Shown here one piece after another: positions 46,140 through 57,989 of a stretch of 64,000 bases of DNA. Every line of letters begins with the position of its first letter. Position 1 is the first letter of the stretch. The DNA is from Phorcus lineatus. Its lineage: Eukaryota > Mollusca > Gastropoda > Trochida > Trochidae. Below the pieces are notes generated by a model, which saw nothing but the letters and a program-made list of their open reading frames with translations, was not told where the DNA came from and made no database searches. Both the position numbers and the translations under genes were made by a program. The DNA lies in the NCBI GenBank assembly GCA_921293015.1, contig OV121093.1:29212622-29276621 (forward strand), given 5' to 3'.

Positions 46140-47240
46140 TAAACTTTAGTCTATGAAATATTTAGTTAATTATTGTATCTCTTTTTATACACAGTCATGA
46201 AGCAGGACTAGCAGTGTCACTGTCAGGAAGTTTATCCCCCCCACAAACTCAACTCATCGACCCTTATGATAACATAACATTAATAGAATTCTGCCAAATC
46301 TATGAATGAGCTCGAGAGATATAAATTTCATTTTGGAATCTGTTCAACAAATATTGAAAATGTATTTTGAAACGAAAATGTACGATGTATGATATACATA
46401 TATGTCATATTAAACTAGTTACTGCTTATTTGAACTTAATCATGATTACCCTCTACAATATCACGGCAGTGATTTCACAAGTAGAGGGACTGAAATACCA
46501 TATTCATTAAATACATTTTGGCAATTTCATAAACAGGAGTGAGTTTTTTACTAGATATTTTGTTTGGAGCCAATGCTTACTTTCCTCGTGAAAAAAATTA
46601 TATTTCTATTTCTATGAACCGGAGCTTATAACACTCTTGGCGTCTACCCTACCTGCACGCGCACATCGTGCATAGCGAGGATCTCGTGATGTGTTCACCA
46701 ACATAGTTCTTTCTGCACGCATACCTCGTGCAATTCATTCTGAGGCAGATAAACTGACTAACCCTCAATGGTAAGGATTACATTGTTAGCATAAGTTTAT
46801 GTACTCAGGCTAATGTTGTGTGTTTTGATAATGATGTACAGACATGATGAAATGGTGAACACTTCGTTGGAGAGGCAACCAAACATGTATTATGCAAGTG
46901 CAAGCATTGCAATACAATCGTAATATTGAGGTAATGTTTCTAGATAAAACTATGCATATACAAACTCGATCAGTGAAAAAAAATGTTTCGCTGTTATATT
47001 AAGGTTAAACTTCGTTCTTTGCTGGAACCTGATTCAAGATGGCTGACATGTCAGGTATTATGGAAAACGAAAATTGAAAATTCTAGTTATGAAATACACA
47101 CCAAAATAATGTTTAAGATTGTAAAGATATCGCAGAAAAAAACTACAGAACAAGCTTATTGATGCATAGTACTAAAGACTATTTAATTATATTTCGCTCT
47201 TCGACTTCAAAATGAAATATTACGATTACTCCCTGACTTT
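46140..47240. other. Intergenic DNA, no gene seen
   Basis: AT-rich with no supported open frame or repeat border. Confidence 0.45.
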
Positions 47241-47242
47241 CA

Positions 47243-47393
47243 GGGCGGGATAGCGCAGTGGTTAGCGCGTTCGGCTTGGGATCCGCAGGTCCGTGGTTCG
47301 AATCCCGCCAGGGGCTCGGCAACTTTGTCTGCAGTAGAGAACTGTTCTACACGCAGTCAGGTTTGGGTGCAATGCTACACTGAAATTCAGTGT
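47243..47393 (+). mobile_element. S1 SINE, 5' half with the best-preserved tRNA head
   Basis: GGGCGGGATAGCGCAGTGG, TTGGGATCCGCAGGTCC and GGTTCGAATCCCGCCAGG. The head starts and ends with GGCGGGAT/ATCCCGCC, so part of the tRNA stem is visible here. It stops after GAAATTCAGTG and is joined to repeat module B. Confidence 0.8.
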
Positions 47394-47394
47394 A

Positions 47395-47900
47395 AAGAAA
47401 TAGTACAACTATCGTGGAAATCTGCAAAGATGTAAAGTCAACAACCGTCTGAGGACAAGAAGTATAAAGCATATGCTGCACGTGCAAAGCTTGCTCATTT
47501 CACACGGAAAACACAATCTGCACGTGTAAATCGTCTTTGCCCGGAAGCAGGTTGTTCAAACAGTCAAGAACAATATTTCCCTGTTTTCCTACCCCTGTGA
47601 TCAATCATAAAATAACTTATTTTCTACATTAATTAACATGGTCATGAAAAGCTAGGTGAGATGTAATTTCCCAAAATAATTTCTAGGCTTTAAATGGCCT
47701 CTCTTCATAAAAATCTTCCTTTTCTCTTATTATCAAATTTAAATTGTTTTCTAAGAAAATCTTAATCTTACTATTTTTTTACTTTGACACCTTGACACTG
47801 ATTCATCAAACGGGACAGCGGATATGACTCTGCATGAAGTTCACAATTTTCAGGCGCTCTTTATCGTTGTTACATTACTGAAACTCAATGTATTTATTTG
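47395..47900 (+). repeat. Dispersed repeat, modules B and C
   Basis: B: AGTACAACTATCGTGGAAAT, GAGGACAAGAAGTATAAAGC, GCTGCACGTGC, CTGCACGTGTAAATCGTC. A hairpin-forming AGGCTTTAAATGGCCTCTC lies at 47690. C: GACTCTGCATGAAGTTCAC at 47825, then CTTTATCGTTGTTACATTAC. Confidence 0.78.
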
Positions 47901-48327
47901 AATTTAAAGTTATCAAAGTAAAACATGAAACAAATAAGATAAATAAGTAATTTTTGTCTCACACTTGTTATGGTTCAATGTGCTAAAAAAATAAACTCTG
48001 ACTCTGAATAATTAGATACAATAAGATAAAAGTCATGATGAATTCTTCACTGCTGATATTGCAATTTCTCGTAAAAATAATAATTTCAAGAGGAAGCAGT
48101 TCCACACATTATCAATGATAAAATGATATCGATTCTCCGTTTTGAGTCTCTGAAAGGTATAGCTATGGCAACTTATTTTTGGTAATTTTGTTATGACTAA
48201 CATTTTTTAAAATTTGTTTTGTAAAATTTTAGTTTTTTGCAGTAATTTAGAATTAATTTGATTAAAAGCATTCATTATTAAGTGCATTGATTACATGAGT
48301 GTCATGTAATTCACAATTTGTTACTTT

Positions 48328-48528
48328 TTATCCTTTATGATATGCATAATATGCATTCTTCCAGATTACAGTCAAATGTGGAGCTCTGCATTCACTGATG
48401 AAAAGTAGGGGGCTGAAAGAAACATCGCAGCAGTCTTTGAATATTTCTTCGCTTATCTGAAGATATGATGAATCCTTATTTTCTAAAGTATATTTCTCCT
48501 TTAAAAGGTCTCTCAATGCTTGTCCTAT
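48328..48528 (-). other. Orphan exon-like segment, 66 codons, with stop
   Basis: It follows an acceptor-like TTTATGTTTAG and is open to a stop: IGQALRDLLKEKYTLENKD, then ISEEIFKDCCDVSF and CRAPHLTVIWKNAYYAYHK. The composition is protein-like and unlike random AT-rich frames. It could be an alternative last exon of the gene at 49843-51689, since a possible donor (CTTAAA/GTAATA) in that gene's third exon is also in phase 0. No family is recognised. Confidence 0.38.
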
Positions 48529-49842
48529 CTAAACATAAATATTCCTTTTCAAATGATAGCTTGCTGATCTATTATTGTAGTTAATAACTTCATATCGCAT
48601 AATGAGTGTTCAAACCTTAAATATTGCTCTGCATAAGAAATGAATGATCAATAATTGTTTATAACTTCATATCGCATAATGACATTATATATTGCTCTGT
48701 ATAAATAATCAGTCTTACCAATGCAAGTAATATAAATTAATATTAGTTTGAAACTAGTTCATCTATGGAAATAGCTAAGTCAGAATTTTATTTTAATCTA
48801 AAGCACGTTTTAGGCAAACTCAGTTACATTATGAACCAGCTTAGATATTGGAATTACCAAACGGCAATCTTTTTATTTCAATGAAGCAATTCTCAGCTGG
48901 CATGTAGGAGTCAACATGAATTAATCTATCTACCTTAAATGCTAAAAATGCTTTATACTTGATACTCGGGTTGAGTAGGGGTGTTTGACATTCTCAAGAT
49001 AATGCCATTGCCATAGTCATGTATTCAGTGGGAACTTTTGAAGGAATAAAGCATCCAAAAAACTTGAACCATAATGAAACTAGCTTTTCACAATAGTGAT
49101 CGTTTCTGATCACTTTCGGGACCATTTGTTATAGGCAAAGTTATCTATATTTTAAGTAAACACAAATTACATGTGTTGGAACATTGAACCTGGTGTCAAC
49201 GATAGCAGTAATTTTCTTATTGCACCTGAACAATTTCTAGCAACAAAATAGTCTCAAAAATTAAGAATGAACCTGTAGATAATCCTAATTACATTTGATA
49301 ACAATTTTATGATATCAAATGACTGTTAAAGTTACTTAATGATCAGATATATTTCTGTACAGAAACCAGCAAATGAAAACATCCATCACTTTGACATGCT
49401 GTAGACATTTTCTTGCATATGTGAAATAAAACAGAGAATTATTCAAAGATACCTACATATTTGTCTCAATGTAATTGTCTTTGCTTAAATATCTTAAACT
49501 CACACTGAACAATTGTTACAGTTACAACATGATCATGCGAAGTCCAATACAATCAGCAAATGCTAGACTATTATTATTACAATCTACATTGGCCAAACTC
49601 AACATCAACCAATTTAAAAATACACCTTAATAATACAAAAATGGCTTTATACATTGCTCACTGTTTCACTGTTGTAAAAGCAGATAAAACCAAGAAATAA
49701 AAACATAGAATTCCGTAATTTATATCAGATAAATTTGCAAAAAAAACAACATCAAACAAAGTCAAACACAAATTTCCATCCACATTAAGGACATATTATT
49801 TGCATTTGTTCATGATAATTTGAAACCACATAGATACAGATT

Positions 49843-51689
49843 TTACTGTTCAACCATACAACCCTCCTCTACCCTCGATATTATTACTTTAAGATCACTG
49901 AGTGTGCTCCCACCAATGCTCACAAAAAGGTGCAACTCGTGTCCAGTTTTGCTTCCCAATGGTTGTCTCATCACTTTGAAATTTGTGTTCCCATCCATAA
50001 CATCCAGTATCCCTTTGTCTAAGGAGAATTTCAACATTCTTGAGACATTACACTGAATCCTTCAAGGCTTTTTAGTTTTAATATAATGAATTCCCTCACT
50101 ATTACTCAAAGAAAAGCGAAATATAGTTTTGCTGTTATATATAGTTATAAACTTAAAAAATATATTGGAAACCAAAAACTTAGTTTTTTTCAAACGCAAT
50201 GTCCACGAATATTTCACCTTGCTAAGGAATGGTTTATCAATTCTTGCCTTGCATTTGCTTTCAAGGAGAAGGCCTGGTTTGGGTTCTAAGATATTCCTCT
50301 GTTTTCCACTTACTTTGCAGGGGTCTTTTCCAACAGGAATAAAGCTGAGTTTGTTTTCTGTAAAATGTGTTTAAGATGCTATTTAAGTAAATTGAGATAA
50401 TTCAAGTACATGACGTTCAGTATTTCAATGTGGTATGATATTTAAAGATCATGTTCATTTATCTTTCATGTTCACTTTAAGGTCGCATTTAACAAAATAC
50501 TCATAGAAATGTCGTGAATAATTTTAACATACTTACCATCATATTTGATTTTGTCAGCTGTATGGGGTATATCACCAAAGAACTCACAAACTGTAACTAT
50601 TTTTCCTGATCTTGCTCGGACTGAACACTGAACACAGAAACCTATCTCTCCCTTGAATAAAAAAAGTTCAAATGAACACACATTAAATGAACACAACTAG
50701 TCAATATTTATCTGGTAAAACTGCTATACCTTGACTTTCTGATATCAAACTTCTTGACCAAATGACGATTAACATTCTGGTTACCCTGATATTTACATTG
50801 TGCTTGTTTTTTTATCACTCATATGTACTTGCTATAGATTATAATTCTTTAAATTATTATGTTTCAAGGAGAAATGTGAGGACAGGAATATATTCAATTA
50901 TATTTTTCCTAAATAATTCCTATTGAATGCTTGTGGTTAAGTCAATTTCAATTTTCAGATTTTATTGCTTAAATCTATCCCCTGAAAATCAAAGTTATCA
51001 ATATTTCATATCTAACATGGTTACGATAGTTATAGTAAAATTCATCTGTGACCATTTAGGAAAGTTTTTAGTTTCCCTTTGGTTATCAACAGCATAACAT
51101 GAATATTTTCAATTATATTTTTTTTTTCAAAGTCAATTTCAATTTTCAAATTTTATTGCTAAAATTTATCCCCTGAAAATTAAATGAATGAATATTTTAT
51201 ATCTAACAAGGTTACCATGGTTATAGTAAAAAACATATGTGAGCATTTATGAAAGGTTTCAGTTTACATGAGGTTATCAACCAAGTGTTTTCCTACAGCA
51301 TCAATATAACCAACCCATTACCTTACAAGTAAATTATTCATGCAATGTTCAAACATTTTCCTACAAAGGCATAGATTATCTTAGAAACCTCACTATGATC
51401 AGACCATTAACAAGTCAATAACATCAACACATTTAAAGGTGACCATTAACATATTAACGTTAAAATTACCTACCCTTGGTTTTGAAAAGGAGTCAATTTG
51501 AAGAACACAACCCCGTGTTTTATGAAAATACTTTACATCATCGCAGGTTTTTCTGTCTCCACAATGTTTTTTACACATCTGAATTCCTGAGTATTGATCA
51601 ATTTCTAGTTCAAATTGTTCCTTAAGTTTTGAACTTCTTGTTGTAACCATTGAGAGGCTACAGAGACAAATAAAGATAAAACTAGTCAT
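49843..51689 (-). CDS. Small secreted cysteine-containing protein, three exons
   Basis: Exons 51689-51474, 50651-50537 and 50018-49843 join in phase (0, then 1) through donors CCAAGG/GTAGGT and GATG/GTAAGT and acceptors TTATTCAAG/GG and CTCCTTAG/AC, giving 168 residues. Residues 1-20 look like a signal peptide (MTSFIFICLCSLSMVTTRSS). C39, C43, C49 and C61 are spaced C-x3-C-x5-C-x11-C, similar to a short PAN/apple-type module. Exon 2 adds GEIGFCVQCSVRARSGKIV with two more cysteines, and exon 3 ends GHELHLFVSIGGSTLSDLK. The fact that three independent open segments fit in phase is the main support. The family is unrecognised and the function unknown; secretion is inferred. Another last exon at 48328 is possible. 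Confidence 0.6.
50895..51285. repeat. Tandem duplication in intron 1 of the small secreted-protein gene
   Basis: Two copies of about 190 bp share GTCAATTTCAATTTTCA, TATCCCCTGAAAAT, TATCTAACA.GGTTAC and GGTTATCAAC. Confidence 0.85.
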
Positions 51690-52494
51690 CTTGGAGACGG
51701 TGTGCTATGTTTATGTTATGAATCTGTCGCTCAACTCAAGAGATGTATTCCCACCTTTGCTGAGTTTTGCTATCAAAGTATGCTGACGTTTGTTCTGGTT
51801 TATTAATATTGTAAATGTATGTTATCGCATGTAAGAGTATAGAATTGTATGCCCGTATCAGCTAACCAAAGTATTTCTTGATGGAATGTCATAAGGAACA
51901 CTTAATCCCTTATTAAACACCTAAACACATAAGATCCATGGCACTAACAAAGATGCTGTCACTCAATTGCAGTACGAATGGGTATAAGTTTGACAGTTTT
52001 GATAAGGAGTTTGAATACAACGTGATTGCAGGCTTCATATCAAATTACCATAGTGTCTGAAAGTATTTTGACACCTATGCATATTACAAATTTGAAACCG
52101 AGAAATTAGTGTTGTATAAAAATGATATAATAATCACCCCAACAGTATACAGGCAAATAATCTACGAAAACTGAAGTACACATGAACGTGTGGGCGAGCA
52201 TTGCATATCAATAAAATAACGTCATCAATATCGAGGTTTCTATGTCAGTAGGAGATGTGCAATAAGTACTTTTCTATAAGGTAAGATAATAGTGCAAATG
52301 TCTCGTCCGATATGGATGAAATAGCTACATGTGTTAAATTAAACTTTGAGAGCTTGTGTCATTAACCAGTAATAACTAATAAATATGCATATTTTTAGTG
52401 CAACAAATACCGCATTTATGAATTTTTTTGTTTTGAATATGAATAAATTATTTGTTAAGATGATTATTTCGTGTGTTACTGTAAGTGAGTTGTC

Positions 52495-52830
52495 CATCTT
52501 CCTCCGCATGGCTTTATATTGCCACAGTTTCTGTCACAGGCTATTCAAACCTTGCTGCTAAACCGTCAAAATGTATCTGCTTCGTCTAAAAGTTGCAACT
52601 CTCACATTATTTAACAATGGACCATCGCAACATGTCACAGCAGCCTAAATTATAAGCACAGAAAAATCTGGGTTTGTGGCAAAGCCTATCTTAGAAAGTA
52701 AAGCCATTGCGTGCGTGGTAGATGCTCATTGTTATACACGTGATTTAGTTCAGTTGTTACAGTGTCATTAATCACTAGGAAGATCGGGGTTCGATTCCGT
52801 GTCTTCTCATACCATAAGACGTAAAAGCAT
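52495..52830 (+). mobile_element. Repeat D followed by tRNA-like SINE, family S3
   Basis: Repeat D at 52495-52690 (CAAACCTTGCTGCTAAACCG, CAGCAGCCTAAA). S3 at 52740-52830 has GTGTCATTAATCACTAGGAAG and GGGGTTCGATTCCGTGTC. Related S3 tails lie at 32666-32715 and 33189-33245, and a minus-strand fragment at 54380-54410. Confidence 0.55.
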
Positions 52831-52895
52831 TAATGATTATAGATCAGCCCTGTTCGGGATTCCACATCCGGGAATGTTGTGTTGTGTGGGTTAGA

Positions 52896-54170
52896 TTTTC
52901 ACCTGAATGAAATCATCACAGTTGTGTCTGCATACAAACCTGGTGCGTTTAGTCTGTCATTTTCAAAATCTTTACAAGTTCATATTTTGCACAACATAAC
53001 TTTATCAACAGTGTTTTATTGCTGTCTTTCGTATATGTTTTTTTCTCAAACGTCTTGTTTGCAACAGTAAGTGGCTCAAAAGTAAATTTTTTTAAAAAGA
53101 TGATAATTTATGTCAAAATGTAAATGTTATATAAGGTCTCGTTATATAGTTTTTTCATTGTAAACGGGGGCCAAAGAGCTCTCACTTCAGAGAGCAAATA
53201 GAAGTGAGATAGTGTTTTACCCCTACCAGAAAACTCATATGGTTTATAAGAATGTGTCTTTATTTTAAAATCAGTCCACATACTTGGCTGTCAGCCTGTC
53301 ACACTCATGTATTGCCACGCCAGTTGCGGAAGGTCAAGCGACCTACTTAAGAGAGGCTCTTCGGTGACTTCCGGCTCCAAAATCACATGGATTTCCATGT
53401 GTGAATTTCTTGAGGTATGTTTTAGATAAGTTGTAGCTTCCAAACAGTAAGGTGAATGTATATTTTTCCCTGATATTTTAGTCAGGAGATTGCATATCTT
53501 ACTGCTGGGAGTGGTTAAATGTGATATGTTTCTCTCGTATAAGACTGACATGTCGATCAGAGGTGACAATTTTACATTGGAGTCAATGGGGGAAAAAACC
53601 GTATAACGAGGCCTAACAAGTCATTTATAATCTTAGTACCCACATATTAACGCTATAATTATAGGTGTTTAAGATCTGGTGGTAATCAATATCATTGTTA
53701 TAAGTTTTAAGACTTCTTGTTATTATGAGGTTTGTAGAACTATTTCATAAAGTAAATCAAATTAATAATAATACATTGTACTTTTCACCTGAATGAAATC
53801 ATCACAGTTGTGTCTGCATACAAACCTGGTGCGTTTAGTCTGTCATTTTCAAAATCTTTACAAGTTAATATTTTGCACAACATAACTTTATCAACAGTGT
53901 TTTATTGCTGTCTTTCGTATATGTTTTTTCTCAAACGCCTTGTTTGCAACAGTAAGTGGCTAAAAAGTAAATTTTTAAAAAAAGATGATAAAATATGTCA
54001 AAATGTAAATGCTATACACGAGTCATTTGTATTCAAAGAGCCCACATAAAAATGCTATAATCATAGGTGTTTAAGATCTGGTGGTAATCAATACAATTGT
54101 TATAAGTTTTAAGACTTCTTATTATTATGATCTTTGTTGTATTGTTTCATAAAGTGATTAACTTGATAAT
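52896..54170. repeat. Tandem duplication, first unit split by a MITE
   Basis: 52896-53131 matches 53785-54018 almost exactly (CACCTGAATGAAATCATCAC, CTGGTGCGTTTAGTC). The continuation 53640-53770 matches 54045-54170 (GGTGTTTAAGATCTGGTGG). The 485-bp gap between the two halves of unit 1 is the Harbinger-like element. Confidence 0.92.
53132..53616. mobile_element. PIF/Harbinger-like MITE with TAA target duplication
   Basis: TAA at 53132-53134 and 53614-53616 flank 479 bp with inverted ends GGTCTCGTTATATAG and GGCCTCGTTATACGG, extending through TTTTTTC. The uninterrupted duplicate around 54016-54030 shows the empty site. A 92-codon minus-strand frame inside has no recognisable motif. Confidence 0.82.
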
Positions 54171-54509
54171 AATACTTACAAGTGTTTTTTGAGTTTACAT
54201 ATATCAAACTGCGAGTGAGTTATTGTTGAGCGCGGTTTGGGCAATATTTCAGTCATTAACATGAATTTTACCCATTGTCCAAGTTAGTCGTACACGATAT
54301 ACAAACTTTGTAGAGTCAGTGTTTTTTTTAGATGAAGTAAAAGATGAAGAAACATAACATTATATTAATGCTTTGGTATGACAAGACACGGAATCGAACC
54401 CTGTTCGTAATATTTCTGCTTTTTTATATATTTTTTTCTCAAGAACCGCCAGTGTAAATATTTCAAACTTTTATTACTCGGAACACGTCTATTTTAACTA
54501 GACTTAATC

Positions 54510-55200
54510 TGACTGTCAAAAGACACTACTGTGCACGAGTTGCGCGTTTTTCTCAAGTTATTTGTCTGTCAGCCTGCCTGACTAAGGCAATTGAATCTCC
54601 AGGTTTTATCATTTATCCTATTTGTTTTCTTATATAACTGATACTAACAACCTTCCTATCATCAATATAAAGAAACAGTACAACTATCGTGGAAATCTGC
54701 AAAGATGTAAATTAAGTCAACAACCGTCTGAGGACAAGAAGTATAAAACATGTGCTGCACGTGCAAAGCGTGCTCATTTCACACAGAAAACACAATATGC
54801 ACGTGTAAATCGTCTTTGCGCGGAAGCAGGTAGTTCAAACCGTCAAGAACAGTATTTCCCTGTTTTCCTACCCCTTTTACTGTTACAAGATCATTTTAGT
54901 GGTCAATCATAAAATAACTTATTATTATCAACAACATCAATTAACAGGGTCATGAATAGTTAGGTTAAATGTAATTTCCCTAAAATATTTTCTAGGCTTT
55001 AAAAAGCCTTTCTTCATAAAAACTTTTTTGTTCTCCTCTTATGAAACTGAAATTGTTTTCTAAGAAAATCCTACTCTTATAATGTAAACTGCATCTTATA
55101 ACTTTGACATCTTGATTCACCAAACAAGACAGGGGAGATAACTCTGCATGAATTGCACGCTTTTCACTCGCTCTTTATCGTTGTTACATTACATTATAAA
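54510..55200 (+). repeat. Dispersed repeat with modules A, B and C in order
   Basis: The most complete copy. A at 54510-54605 (GTGCACGAGTTGCGCG, GAATCTCCAGG); B at 54655-54870 (AACAGTACAACTATCGTGG, GCTGCACGTGC, TGCACGTGTAAATCG); hairpin TAGGCTTTAAAAAGCCT at 54992; C at 55110-55200 (CTCTGCATGAATTGCACGC). About 690 bp. No coding capacity and no clear terminal repeats. Confidence 0.78.
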
Positions 55201-56515
55201 ATTAATAAACAAGTCATCAACATTGGAAAATATGTTGCCTTTTATACTCTATTTCCAAAAACTAATTCATCCAGAGAACATAGTGTTTTATTCATAAACA
55301 TTCATAATGTTAACAGTTCGTTATATGTTGGTCTGAAGTGTCAATTGGTAAAACTTTTAGTGTTCTCTTTGATTATGTTTTCATTCCAAATATATGTTAT
55401 ATTGCTAGTTAAACTATTTATCTGTAAGCATTTATATATAGTTAGGATACAATTAAAACCTTTTTATGCATTCCCATGTATCCTTTTTAAAAAGCTATTT
55501 GGAACTTGCACCAATTTGCACTCATGGTTACTGAATATATCTGCCATCAGAATCCGTATGCTGGTGAAGAAAGCGTGTTTAACATGTGTAAATGAAAAAT
55601 AGAAAGGGTCACAAAGTGTTAAAAAAAAATTCATGGAGTCACTTGACTAAACAGTTAACATTGATGTCTATATCCAATTGTATACCAAAGAGCAATATCA
55701 TTAACCTTTGACAAACAATAAGCAATTGGGAATTTAACTGCATTTACCTTTGAGTACATATTGCCAGTAAATGGGGAACAAAGACAGATTTCTTTCTCAT
55801 AGTTAAATATTGCTTGTGTACAAAGTGCTCAGTGTAAATAAAAGTACACAAAAATTCTACAACTACAACATTTGCTGAAAACCCAAATGGCCAAAAGAGT
55901 AATTGACATTTTAATTACAAACTGCACGAAGCTTAGCATTAAATGTTCCAAAATGGTCATAAAATGGACAAAGAGAATTTTGTTGACTTTCCTAGAGAGA
56001 AGGGAACTTTGATTGGTTGTTGGGTTCCAAAGAGCTAAATTACTTCGTTGGTTAATTATGAAAGAGAATTTCAAGCAGTGTGTACATTCCGATCTTAGGA
56101 CTTATTTGGTTGAAAAAAGTTTGATGTGTTTAAATTTCCCTGGGTTTTACTTCTGGACATGCAGGTTATACAATTATTCATACAGGTAAAGATTCATTTG
56201 ACAGGTCCTCCTATTATTTACGACCTCAAGTGGTTTAAATCCTGTTATTGCTTTTTATAAGCGACTAGGTTGTTTGGGTCCTGCATGTCCAAAACGTAAG
56301 TGAAAAGTAAGTTTAAAGAATAAAATACATTTTCTTCCATGAATTCTCATATAGTTTGACATTTTTATGAATTATTCATCAATAAGTAGTATTGAAGTGT
56401 TAAGTATAGTAGATTCATTTAACCATAAATAGAGTGATGAATATTTTAAATGAACAGTGTGAATGACCGGCAATCACATTTGGGCAGGACATGTTGTTAG
56501 CTTTTTCTGTTCTTC
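55200..56515. other. Intergenic DNA with a small inverted repeat, no gene seen
   Basis: A 149-codon AT-rich frame starts inside repeat C and is rejected. TGGACATGCAGG at 56154 and its complement CCTGCATGTCCA at 56280 may be the ends of a MITE of about 160 bp. Confidence 0.4.
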
Positions 56516-56521
56516 TGTTAG

Positions 56522-56660
56522 AGTGTACTACTCGAACTGGTTAAAATCACCGGGTGTACTTGGAAAAGTGAATGTGGAACATAACGTTCTGTCTAGAACA
56601 CTTCAGACAGTGAATGTGTCTGTTGTGATAACCTGATCTGTTTGATTCCATAACTAAACA
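56522..56660 (+). pseudogene. 3' relic or last exon of a paralogue of the 36-kb gene
   Basis: Matches 37588-37730: VYYSNWLKSPGVLG and VEHNVLSRTLQTVNVS against VYYTSWRKSPGVLG and VEHNSVSRTLQTLNVT. Similarity starts exactly after a good acceptor (TTTTTCTGTTCTTCTGTTAG), so it may be the terminal exon of an intron-bearing relative. A small deletion changes the end and brings a stop at 56634-56636. Diverged copies of the 3' flank follow twice (56640-56760 and 57260-57360). Confidence 0.7.
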
Positions 56661-56861
56661 CGGTTTGAAATTAAAGTCTTGATTTTATTTTGTTTAAATC
56701 TCTATTATTGTTATTGTGATGTTTGATCACTAACAATGTGTTATGTTTTATCATCAAAACTGTGTTTCACAGGAGATATCGCTTGTGGAAGATCAAGCTC
56801 TGTTTTGACAGTAGTTTTTGAACAATGCCCTGTTACGGTCAAGTTCATACATCATCAAATA

Positions 56862-56930
56862 ATGACATCACAATGCCATGACGTCATAAACATGACGACG
56901 TCACAATGCTATGACATCACCGCACTGAGA
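56862..56930. other. Cluster of TGACGTCA/TGACATCA words
   Basis: ATGACATCACAATGCCATG, ATGACGTCATAAACATGACG, then ACGTCACAATGCTATGACATC. The words are CRE/ATF-like palindromes in a local duplication. They could be regulatory or just a small repeat. Confidence 0.5.
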
Positions 56931-57059
56931 GTTTTAGAGTAGTGCAGTGTTCAGAAATATAGATTTTTCATTGAACCGAAATAAAAAATGATTTTGCATG
57001 ATGAATAGAATCTTACCCTCGTGTCTTCTCATATCAAATATATAACTATAATATGTAAC

Positions 57060-57480
57060 TGTTATCAACTGGCGTTGATATATTTGTCACAGAAGACACT
57101 TGGGTGAGATTCTCTATATATTCATTTCCAAATGAATTCGTAACGAAGGATTGCATGCAAGGAATATGGAAAGCATAATACTAATCTCGTAAGTATATAT
57201 TTTTTAAATTTTCTTTCTTGAATTTCCATTTGAATTACTTCTTACATGAAGAGAATTAGGATTCAATAGGTAGGATATAGAAGTCTCAATATTATTATGT
57301 TCAAATCTTGATTACAGGTTTTGCAATTTGTGATCACAAACAATGGGTATATTCATTTCCAAATATGTTATTTAAGGTAATGAAGGAATGCATGATAAGA
57401 ATATGATAAACATATTACTAATATCGTAAAAATATTTCTAAAGATTTATCTTTCTTGTATTTTCCCCGGGAATATACATA
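57060..57480. repeat. Diverged tandem duplication
   Basis: 57110-57230 and 57345-57470 share TATATTCATTTCCAAAT, GCATG.AA.GAATATG and ACTAAT.TCGTAA. Confidence 0.65.
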
Positions 57481-57989
57481 ATCAGTGAGTGAATCAGGAA
57501 ACATACATAATCACTGAAAATTTCAGGAAATATACATATAATGCTATAAATACAGTGCCAAGACCCGTCAGTAACGAAACTAGCAAAACGAGTTTGTAAA
57601 AGTCGAATATGTTGATGTTTTAAAGCTCAAAAGCTAAGAATTCAAACATTTGTAAATACTATTCATTAATGCATCTTGATACATACGTTAATCTTGGTAC
57701 TTCATGTAACATTTAGTGTCATATCATAATGTAGTAGCAGTTTTCATAGAAACATGACTTAAACAGTGTGTTAATGATAAAGTTATCTGTATCCTAAGAG
57801 ATGTACGCTAACTGAAACGTGATAACCTTGTCAACCAAATCCATGAACTTTCTGGGTTTATGTTTTACATAGGTATCATATCCAGATCTGATGCATCAGG
57901 GTACAATGTGGGAACCGGATTTTTATCAAAATTATTGAGCTTTGCTAACTTATTCGTATGTAATTTACTAAGGACCAATCATTGATGAA

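Noticed and set aside
53291..53569. 92-codon minus-strand frame
   Set aside because: It is contained in the Harbinger-like MITE with no transposase or Myb-like motif.
55153..55602. 149-codon plus-strand open frame
   Set aside because: It starts inside repeat module C, has AT-driven hydrophobic composition, no domain and no promoter or splice context.
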